DNA of 7,452 nt. Source: Rhodoferax sp. OV413. GTDB taxonomy: Bacteria; Pseudomonadota; Gammaproteobacteria; Burkholderiales; Burkholderiaceae_C. Where the stretch lies: positions 1 to 7,452 of the forward strand of contig CAMATS010000100.1 in assembly GCA_945861195.1 (NCBI GenBank). The letters run 5' to 3'. The position numbers were made by a program, and so were the translations under genes. A model generated the notes under the pieces. The model was not told the origin of the DNA, ran no database searches, and was given only the letters and a program-made list of their open reading frames with translations. Positions 1 to 5,413 of this stretch are shown in pieces; position 1 is the stretch's first letter; each line of letters starts with the position of its first letter.

Positions 1-992
1 GGCGGGCCGAGGTCGCTGCCCATCAGCTGATGCACGCCTTGAAAAATCACCTTGCGCTCGCTGCCCTGCATGTTCAAGACGCCTTTGTAGCGAAACATGC
101 GCGGGCCATAGATATTGACCACGGCGCCCAAAAAATCCTCCAGCCGACGCGCATCAAAGGGCTTGTCGGACCTGAACACAAAGCTCTTGACATCATCGTC
201 ATGGTGGTGATGGTGGCCCGGCCCGGCCTGCTGGTTTTGGTGCGAGGGATGGTCGCAATGCTCCTCTGGCCCGTGGTCATGGTGATCATGGTCGTGACCG
301 TGGTCATGGCCAGCATGGCCGTGATCGTGCGGCTCGTCTTTCAAAAAGTCCGGGTCTATGTCGAGCTTGGCATTGAGGTTGAAGCCGCGCAGGTCAAACA
401 CCTCGCTCAAGGCGACATCGCCAAAATGCACGGCTTTTTGCGGCGCTCGGGGGTTCATGTGCTTGAGCCGGTGCATCAGGGCGTCTACCTCGGCGGGCAG
501 CACCAGGTCAGTTTTGCTGATAAAAATCTGGTCAGCAAAGCCCACTTGGCGGCGTGCCTCCTGCCGGTCATTGAGCTGGACAGCGGCATGCTTGGCGTCG
601 ACCAGCGTCAAAATAGAGTCGAGCAAATAGCTCTCGGCAATTTCGTCGTCCATGAAAAAGGTCTGGGCTACCGGGCCAGGGTCAGCCAGGCCGGTGGTCT
701 CGATCACGACCCGGTCAAACACCAGCTCGCCCGTGCGCTTTTTCTCGGCCAGGTCGCGCAGCGCGCCGCGCAGGTCTTCGCGAATGGTGCAGCAGATGCA
801 GCCATTGCTCATCTGGATGATCTGCTCTTGGGTGTCAGACACCAAAATGTCGCTGTCTATGTTTTCCTCGCCAAACTCGTTCTCAATAACTGCAATTTTT
901 TGCCCGTGGGCCTCGGTCAGCACCCGCTTGAGCAGGGTGGTCTTGCCCGAACCCAGAAAGCCGGTGAGTATGGTGGCGGGAATCAGTGTCAT
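1..992 (-). CDS. CobW/COG0523-family GTPase, putative metal chaperone (3' end cut by the window)
   Basis: A G3E-family P-loop GTPase of the CobW/YjiA/ZigA group, which deliver zinc or other metals to target proteins in the cytoplasm. The gene starts at 992 and its last 330 readable codons run off the left edge; family members are usually about 320-400 residues. Walker A is GFLGSGKTT (residues 11-19). ENEFGE follows at 37-42, then the hallmark metal-binding CxCC as GCICC (64-68), ETTGLADPGP (98-107) and the base-recognition motif SKTDL (159-163). A linker at residues 222-264 holds 18 histidines among Asp and Gly, ending in five consecutive His. It leads into the CobW C-terminal domain, seen as MFRYKGVLNMQG and VIFQGVHQLM. 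The start has AGGA five bases upstream. It lies 137 bases after xerC on the same strand and probably has its own promoter. The family call is secure; the metal and client protein are unknown. I saw no Zur-type palindrome upstream. Confidence 0.95.
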   Translation of the reverse strand, partial: MTLIPATILTGFLGSGKTTLLKRVLTEAHGQKIAVIENEFGEENIDSDILVSDTQEQIIQMSNGCICCTIREDLRGALRDLAEKKRTGELVFDRVVIETTGLADPGPVAQTFFMDDEIAESYLLDSILTLVDAKHAAVQLNDRQEARRQVGFADQIFISKTDLVLPAEVDALMHRLKHMNPRAPQKAVHFGDVALSEVFDLRGFNLNAKLDIDPDFLKDEPHDHGHAGHDHGHDHDHHDHGPEEHCDHPSHQNQQAGPGHHHHHDDDVKSFVFRSDKPFDARRLEDFLGAVVNIYGPRMFRYKGVLNMQGSERKVIFQGVHQLMGSDLGP

Positions 993-1025
993 GGCAATCC
1001 TGGGTGGTGGCTTGTGTGGGCCGCG

Positions 1026-1031
1026 ATTATC
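1026..1031 (-). promoter_or_regulatory. Candidate -10 element upstream of the CobW-family gene
   Basis: On the minus strand this reads GATAAT, five of six matches to the sigma-70 -10 consensus, 33 bases before the start codon at 992. A weak -35-like TTTAAT lies about 18 bases further upstream. The site falls in a 137-base gap after xerC, so independent transcription of the GTPase is plausible. This is a pattern match only. Confidence 0.35.
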
Positions 1032-1064
1032 TCCGGGTGCGGCTGCGCCATTAAAAAGTTAAAC

Positions 1065-1085
1065 AATTGGGGTCAGATTCCAATT
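1065..1085. repeat. AT-rich inverted repeat AATTGG-N9-CCAATT in the xerC-cobW gap
   Basis: Six-base perfect arms, AATTGG (1065-1070) and CCAATT (1080-1085), enclose GGTCAGATT, and a further AATT follows. The block is AT-rich against its GC-rich surroundings. From memory, similar GGGGTCAGA-type sequences recur between genes of betaproteobacteria, often near REP-associated (IS200-like) transposases, so this may be a dispersed repeat rather than a local operator. A weak hairpin is also possible. On the minus strand it is followed by a short T-rich stretch (AACTTTTT), so a poor terminator after xerC cannot be excluded. Confidence 0.5.
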
Positions 1086-1129
1086 AATTCAGCCCCCAAG
1101 CAGACCGATCAGCTCGAGTTTGGCCGTGC

Positions 1130-2068
1130 TCAGGGCTTGCGCTTGGCGCGGGGGTGGGCGGCGTCGTAGGCGCGGGCGAGGTGCTGAAAATCGAGTCGGG
1201 TGTAGACCTGGGTGGTGCGGATGTTGGCATGCCCGAGCAGCTCTTGCACGGCGCGCAGGTCGCTGCTGGACTGCAGCAGGTGGCTGGCAAAAGAGTGGCG
1301 CAGCATGTGCGGGTGTACCGGCATGGCCAGGCCGGCCTGGCGGCTGCGCCGGCGCAGTCGCTGCCAGACCGACTGGGCCGTCAGCCGCGTGCCACTGCGC
1401 CCGATGAAGAGCGCCAATTGCTCGATGGGGCCCTGCTGGGTGCGCACAGCCAGCCAGTTCTGCAGGGCCAGCAGTGCCTTGGAGCCAACTGGCACGCTGC
1501 GCCGCTTGCTGCCCTTTCCCAGCACATGGGCCTGGGCTGCCTGCAGGTCAATCCAGCCGCGCGCCTGGGCGCTGGCATTGACGTCCAGCCCGGTCAATTC
1601 ACTCACCCGCAAGCCGCTGCCATAGAGCAACTCCAGCATGGCCGTGTCTCGGGCCACCAGCCAGGGTGCATCAGTGCTGGCATCAAAGTCAGCCAGCTGC
1701 ATGGCTTGGTCAACCCCCAGCGCCTTGGGCAGGGGTTTGCCAGCTTTGGGTGCGCGCACGTCCTGCACCGGGTTGCTGGCGACCTGATCGGTACGCCCCA
1801 GCCAAGTGTAAAAACCGCGCCAGCCCGACAAAATAAGGGCGATGCCGCGCGCGCTGCGTCCGCGCGAATGCATTTGCGCGGCCCAGCGCCGGATCTGGGT
1901 GTTTTGAACCTGCTCGAGTGCCAGATCAGCCTCGGCGGCATGGGCCCGAAGTTTGTGCAAATCGATCGCGTAGAGGCTCAGTGTGCGCTCGGCCAGGCGT
2001 TTTTCGACCCGGGCGTGCAGCAAGTAACGCTCGCACAGGGCCTGGGCGGCAGCAGGGTCGTGGGCCAC
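1130..2068 (-). CDS. xerC: Tyrosine recombinase XerC
   Basis: Site-specific recombinase that, with XerD and FtsK, resolves chromosome dimers at dif in the terminus. The N-terminal SAM-like, core-binding domain covers about residues 10-105 and the catalytic domain about 115-305. The full active site is visible: Arg154 in SGLRVSELTG, Lys in the hairpin GKGSKRR (184-190), His254 and Arg257 in HPHMLRHSF, His280 in LLGHANI, and the nucleophile Tyr289 in TTQVYT. I chose the GTG at 2068, with AGG seven bases upstream, giving 312 residues against about 300 for the family. It begins 13 bases after the DUF484 stop. A TTG at 2074 is an alternative. The open frame extends to 2266, but that part overlaps DUF484 and has no recombinase similarity. 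The gene order and the full active site support XerC rather than XerD. Confidence 0.94.
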   Translation of the reverse strand: MAHDPAAAQALCERYLLHARVEKRLAERTLSLYAIDLHKLRAHAAEADLALEQVQNTQIRRWAAQMHSRGRSARGIALILSGWRGFYTWLGRTDQVASNPVQDVRAPKAGKPLPKALGVDQAMQLADFDASTDAPWLVARDTAMLELLYGSGLRVSELTGLDVNASAQARGWIDLQAAQAHVLGKGSKRRSVPVGSKALLALQNWLAVRTQQGPIEQLALFIGRSGTRLTAQSVWQRLRRRSRQAGLAMPVHPHMLRHSFASHLLQSSSDLRAVQELLGHANIRTTQVYTRLDFQHLARAYDAAHPRAKRKP

Positions 2069-2081
2069 GGCCAAGCCTGCT

Positions 2082-2789
2082 TCAGTGCCGGTGCAGGGGG
2101 GAGAGGGCCGCCCCACACAGTTCAGCCAGACGCTCAAGAAACTCGGTGCCCATGGCATTGTTGAAACGCTGCGAATCGGGCGAGGCGAGCACCAACAGGC
2201 CAAACAAAGCACCGGTGGCACCGTCAGCCAGCGGCAGACGCAGCGGCAAAATAGCCAGCGAGGCAACCGCCAGGGGATCAGGCAGCCAGGCGGTCACCTC
2301 AAAGCCAGTGTTCAGGCCGCAAAACGGCTCCTCAAGTGCGCTGGCAAACCCGATGAGCTCCGGGCTCACGCCTTGGGTGAACACGGCCTGGTCCCAAGCT
2401 GGGGCCACATCCCACAGACGCAAACCGACCTGCGGCACAGAAAACCGGGTGGCAATTTCGCGCGTGATGTGCGGCGGCAACTCGGCACCGCCAGCGGCGC
2501 CAAACAGGCTGCTGGCCCAGCGCAGCAGGCGCGCGCCGAGCAGCAGGTTCTCGTTGCCATGGCGCAGCAGGTCCATCAGGCGGTTCTCCAGCACCTTGAT
2601 TTTCTCGCGCAGCATCTCGGCTTGGCGTTCTTGCAGACTGACCGCGCGCTGATGGTGCGGGCTGGTCAGGTGCACTGCTGCCAGCAGTTCGGCATGGCGC
2701 TCAAAAAAATCCGGGGTGCTGGCCAGATAGTTAGCAATATCGTCTTCGGTGATGGGCTGTGTCAGGGGCGTGCTCATAGGCGTGCTCAT
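2082..2789 (-). CDS. DUF484 family protein
   Basis: A 235-residue cytoplasmic protein of the DUF484 family, the same family as E. coli YigA. Its function is unknown, and the fold is predicted to be GAF-like. The N-terminus carries the family signature ITEDDIANYLASTPDFFERH (residues 13-32), followed by AVSLQERQAEMLREKI. A helical, probably coiled-coil stretch covers about residues 45-75, and the GAF-like domain about 90-225. No catalytic motif is evident. It sits between dapF (28 bases upstream) and xerC (13 bases downstream), the usual place for this family, so co-transcription and some link to XerC or chromosome segregation are plausible but unproven. The start at 2789 lies in a 12-base tandem repeat offering a second ATG at 2777. 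Neither has a clear ribosome binding site, so the true start is uncertain by four residues. Confidence 0.9.
   Translation of the reverse strand: MSTPMSTPLTQPITEDDIANYLASTPDFFERHAELLAAVHLTSPHHQRAVSLQERQAEMLREKIKVLENRLMDLLRHGNENLLLGARLLRWASSLFGAAGGAELPPHITREIATRFSVPQVGLRLWDVAPAWDQAVFTQGVSPELIGFASALEEPFCGLNTGFEVTAWLPDPLAVASLAILPLRLPLADGATGALFGLLVLASPDSQRFNNAMGTEFLERLAELCGAALSPLHRH
2766..2789 (-). repeat. Tandem 12-bp duplication carrying two start codons of the DUF484 gene
   Basis: On the minus strand ATGAGCACGCCT is followed at once by ATGAGCACGCCC, 11 of 12 bases identical, so the protein begins MSTPMSTP. Both units are in frame and each begins with ATG. It looks like a recent slippage duplication of the translation start. 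Confidence 0.8.
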
Positions 2790-2817
2790 GGGTGCTTAAA
2801 AAATGGTGATGGGATGT

Positions 2818-3684
2818 TCACGGTGCGTCGGGCAGGTCAACCTGGCCTTCAAATACCGGCTTGGCTGGGCCAGTCATCTGCACACTGGCCTGGCCGCCAG
2901 GCCACTCGATGGTGAGTTCGCCGCCGCGGGTTTGAACCTGCACCCGGTGCGCCAACAGGCCCTGACGAATGCCGGCCACCACCGCCGCGCAGGCGCCGCT
3001 GCCGCAGGCCAGCGTCTCGCCAGCGCCCCGCTCAAAAACGCGTAAGCGCACGTGATTGCGATCTGTTACTTGCAAGAAGCCAGAGTTCACGCGCCGCGCA
3101 AAGCGCCGGTGATTCTCAATACTGGGGCCCTGCAGCGCGACCGGGGCCGCATCCACATCAGTGACCAATTGGACCGCATGGGGGTTGCCCATGGACAGCA
3201 CCGCCAGCAAGACCACCGCGCCATCGGGCAGGTCCAGCGGCCACTGCTGCCATTCGCCCCGATCTCGGGGCTGCAGGCCGGCGCTGTCAAAAGGTACATC
3301 GGCGAGCTTAAACACCGGCCGCCCCATGTCCACGGTGACCTGTCCGTCGGGCTGGAGTTGCGGCTCAATCAGGCCGGCCAGGGTTTGCACCCGCAGCCTG
3401 GTTTTGGTGCTCAGCCCGCGGTCATGCACAAAGCGGGCAAAGCAGCGCGCGCCATTGCCGCATTGTTCAACTTGCTGGCCGTCGGCGTTGTGGATCAGGT
3501 ACTCAAAATCAATCCCTGGCGCGGGCGACGGGCGCACTGACAAAATCTGATCGGCGCCAACGCCGAAGTGCCGATCGGCCAGCCAGCGGTACTGCGCCGA
3601 TGAAAGGCCATAGCACCGCTGGGTCTCGTCGAGCACAACAAAATCATTGCCGGCGCCCTGCATTTTGGTGAACGGGATTCGCAT
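2818..3684 (-). CDS. dapF: Diaminopimelate epimerase DapF
   Basis: Interconverts LL- and meso-diaminopimelate in the cytoplasm, the step before lysine and the source of meso-DAP for peptidoglycan. At 288 residues it is slightly longer than the usual 270-280. The N-terminus MRIPFTKMQGAGNDFVVLD is the standard start of the family. The two catalytic cysteines are in the expected places: Cys75 in QCGNGARC (74-81) and Cys227 in ACGSGAC (226-232). Substrate-binding elements Asn13, Asn66, GNPH (166-169) and Glu218 in FERGAGET are also present. The pseudosymmetric two-lobed fold is implied by the two Cys motifs. It heads the run dapF-DUF484-xerC. No good Shine-Dalgarno sequence precedes the ATG: a GATAAT lies six bases before it and AGGA only about 18 bases before it. 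Confidence 0.97.
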   Translation of the reverse strand: MRIPFTKMQGAGNDFVVLDETQRCYGLSSAQYRWLADRHFGVGADQILSVRPSPAPGIDFEYLIHNADGQQVEQCGNGARCFARFVHDRGLSTKTRLRVQTLAGLIEPQLQPDGQVTVDMGRPVFKLADVPFDSAGLQPRDRGEWQQWPLDLPDGAVVLLAVLSMGNPHAVQLVTDVDAAPVALQGPSIENHRRFARRVNSGFLQVTDRNHVRLRVFERGAGETLACGSGACAAVVAGIRQGLLAHRVQVQTRGGELTIEWPGGQASVQMTGPAKPVFEGQVDLPDAP

Positions 3685-3685
3685 G

Positions 3686-3699
3686 GCGGAATTATCCGC
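3686..3699. promoter_or_regulatory. Short inverted repeat GCGGA-ATTA-TCCGC next to the dapF start
   Basis: Five-base perfect arms around ATTA, starting two bases upstream of the dapF ATG in the 55-base gap to the divergent gene at 3740. Read toward dapF it contains GATAAT, a near-consensus -10. It could be an operator, a promoter element for a leaderless or near-leaderless transcript, or a weak 5' hairpin. It may also be chance, as the arms are short. Confidence 0.35.
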
Positions 3700-3739
3700 T
3701 TATCCTCTGGGGCTTTAGATCGCACCAACAAGGCCAAAC

Positions 3740-4285
3740 ATGCGTATCAATGACTGGACTCCCGAGCGCAAACCCCAGCCGCAGGCGCTGGTAGATGCCA
3801 TCCTGGCACGCCGCGGTGGCCGCCTGCTCAACCTGGACCGGGCGCTGCTCTGGAGCGAGCCGGTGGCGCGGGGCTGGAATGTTTTTCTCAAGGCGGTTCG
3901 CACCGAGTTGCCAACCAGCCGCAAGCTGCGCGAGCTTGGCATCTGCACCGTGGCACTGCTGACCGGCGCCGACTACGAGTACCACCACCATGCGCCCGAT
4001 TTTCTGGCCGCCGGCGGCACAGCAGTCGAGCTCGAGGCACTGCATCGTTTGGTATCGGCTGATGCACGCAGCGCCAGCAGCGACCCCGCGCTGGGTGAAC
4101 TCGAAGCACTGGTGGTGCGCTACGCGGCGCAAATGACGCTTGATGTAACGGTTGGCAATGATGTGTTTGAGGCGCTACGCCGGCACTTTGACGAAACCCA
4201 GATCGTCGAACTCACCACCGCCATTGCCGCCTACAACATGGTGGCGCGCCTGCTGGTGGCACTAGGCGTCACAGCCGAGGCCTGA
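3740..4285 (+). CDS. Carboxymuconolactone decarboxylase (CMD) family protein
   Basis: A 181-residue all-helical protein of the CMD/AhpD-like superfamily, a class that includes decarboxylases of aromatic-ring degradation and peroxidase-type enzymes. The recognisable core is SRKLRELGICTVALLTGADY followed by EYHHHAPDFLAAGGT (residues 60-94). Glu80 and His84 in this core match the family's conserved polar/acidic-histidine site. The AhpD-type CxxC is absent; the only cysteine is Cys69, so alkyl hydroperoxide reductase activity is unlikely. A second half (115-178) is helical and contains AAYNMVARLLVALG, as in related proteins. The start is well supported, with AAGG six bases before the ATG. It is divergent from dapF and ends 23 bases from the convergent Bug protein gene. 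The substrate is unknown; a role in aromatic or dicarboxylate catabolism is a guess. Confidence 0.87.
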   Translation: MRINDWTPERKPQPQALVDAILARRGGRLLNLDRALLWSEPVARGWNVFLKAVRTELPTSRKLRELGICTVALLTGADYEYHHHAPDFLAAGGTAVELEALHRLVSADARSASSDPALGELEALVVRYAAQMTLDVTVGNDVFEALRRHFDETQIVELTTAIAAYNMVARLLVALGVTAEA

Positions 4286-4308
4286 GTTCCAGCCGATGGC
4301 GGGCGGCT

Positions 4309-5310
4309 TCAGTCGGCCTTGATGTTGTTGTCCCGCACCACCTTGCCCCACAGGTCCATTTGCCGCTCGATGTAGGCGCGCGCGGCCTCGGGCGTGCCGC
4401 CCACCACGTCAATGCCCTGGGCATCAAGGCGCCGGGCCAGCTCGGGCGCTTTCAAAACCCGGTTCAGCGCCTCGTTCATGCGCGCCAGCACATCGGGCGG
4501 TGTGCGGGCTGGGGCCAGCACGGCCCACCAGGCCGGCGCCTCAAAGCCGGCAAAGCCACTCTCGGCCAGGGTGGGTACCTCTGGCAGGTCGGGCGAGCGC
4601 TTGCTGGTGGTCACAGCCAGAGGGCGCAGGCGCTTGGATTCGATGTGCGGCTTGAGCAGAAACACCGAGCCAATGGCCAGCGGCACATGGCCGGCCAGGG
4701 CGTCATTCAACAAAGGGCCGCCGCCTTTGTAGGGGATGTGCTGAAAATCGAGCCCGTTGCCCTTGCCTAGCAGCGCCATTGCCAGATGGCCCAGACTGCC
4801 CGAGCCGATGGTTCCATAGCTCGCGCCTTTGGGCGTGCGTGCGGCGGCTACTGCATCGGCCAGGGTTTTGAAATCAGAGCCCGCCGGCGTGGCTAACACC
4901 ATCGCTCCGGTACCCACCAGCACCACGGGAACCAGGTCTTTTTTGGAGTCAAATGGCAGACCCGGAATCAGGCTCGGGTTCACCCCATGGGTGTCAAACA
5001 CCACCGCAAAGGTGTAGCCATCGGGGGGCGCGGCGGCCACCGCAGCCGCGCCAATCGAGCCCGAAGCGCCGCCCTTGTTCTCAACAATCACCGACTGGCC
5101 AAGTTGCTGCGACAGGGCTGGCGCCAGCAGACGCGCCACCTGGTCCACCGAGCCGCCAGGCGGAAACACCGCCACCAGCTTGATGGACTGTTTGGTGGGC
5201 CAGGCCTGAGCCAGGGCTGCGAGGGGGTAGCTCAGTGAAAGCGCCAAAAGCGCTCCCACCGCGGGCCAACAGATGAGGCGGAACTGGCGAACACTCTGAG
5301 TAGGGGGCAT
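4309..5310 (-). CDS. Bug/TctC-family tripartite tricarboxylate transporter substrate-binding protein
   Basis: Periplasmic solute-binding protein of the Bug (TctC) family, which captures carboxylates and other small organic compounds for TctAB-type carriers. The protein has 333 residues, a typical length. The N-terminus is a classic Sec signal: basic residues up to Arg11, a hydrophobic core at 12-33, and likely cleavage after ALA (34) or AQA (36). The mature part shows family motifs: KLVAVFPPGGSVDQVAR (44-60), QSVIVENKGGASGSIGA (72-88), PDGYT (96-100) and HIPYKGGGPLLNDALAG (191-207). I chose the ATG at 5310 because GGAA lies eight bases upstream and it gives a proper signal peptide; the frame opens further to 5415 without signal character. 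No TctA or TctB gene is in view, so it is an orphan receptor, common in this bacterial group. The ligand cannot be told from sequence. Confidence 0.94.
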   Translation of the reverse strand: MPPTQSVRQFRLICWPAVGALLALSLSYPLAALAQAWPTKQSIKLVAVFPPGGSVDQVARLLAPALSQQLGQSVIVENKGGASGSIGAAAVAAAPPDGYTFAVVFDTHGVNPSLIPGLPFDSKKDLVPVVLVGTGAMVLATPAGSDFKTLADAVAAARTPKGASYGTIGSGSLGHLAMALLGKGNGLDFQHIPYKGGGPLLNDALAGHVPLAIGSVFLLKPHIESKRLRPLAVTTSKRSPDLPEVPTLAESGFAGFEAPAWWAVLAPARTPPDVLARMNEALNRVLKAPELARRLDAQGIDVVGGTPEAARAYIERQMDLWGKVVRDNNIKAD

Positions 5311-5330
5311 GGCTTGACTTCCAAAAAATA

Positions 5331-5341
5331 GTTGGCCCAAC
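5331..5341. promoter_or_regulatory. Palindrome GTTGG-C-CCAAC between the divergent Bug and Nudix-MBL genes
   Basis: A perfect five-base-arm palindrome 21 bases upstream of the Bug protein start, in the 103-base divergent gap (5311-5413). Its place would suit an operator for local control of the Bug gene, but no regulator gene is adjacent and short palindromes arise by chance. I found no convincing paired -35/-10 elements in this gap for either gene. Confidence 0.3.
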
Positions 5342-5413
5342 AGGGGCGGCCAATGATAGGCCTTGTATGTCGGCCAGTGATCAGGGTTTACGCAAACAAG
5401 CGCCCGAAGTTCC

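Noticed and set aside
195..340. Simple repeat or satellite in the CAT/CAC-rich stretch
   Set aside because: The periodicity follows codons for His and Asp within the GTPase linker and shows no exact repeated unit.
30..1169. Long plus-strand open frame (379 codons) opposite the CobW-family GTPase
   Set aside because: It mirrors the GTPase gene, whose Walker A, CxCC and SKTDL motifs are intact. The antisense product has no recognisable domain, and its His/Met/Val runs are artefacts of the His-rich linker.
1154..2164. Plus-strand open frame (336 codons) antisense to xerC
   Set aside because: xerC on the other strand has a full catalytic residue set; long shadow frames are expected in GC-rich DNA.
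2069..2266. N-terminal extension of xerC to an ATG at 2266
   Set aside because: It would overlap about 185 bases of DUF484, and the extra residues are Cys/Trp/Pro-rich without recombinase similarity. The GTG at 2068 gives a normal-length protein.
4286..4317. Possible bidirectional terminator between the convergent CMD and Bug genes
   Set aside because: AGCCG/CGGCT and GCCGA/TCGGC pairings exist, but the arms are only five bases and there is no T-run on either strand, so I do not call it.
5348..5362. GGCC-N7-GGCC inverted repeat in the Bug/Nudix divergent gap
   Set aside because: Four-base GC arms are too common in this GC-rich DNA to support an operator.
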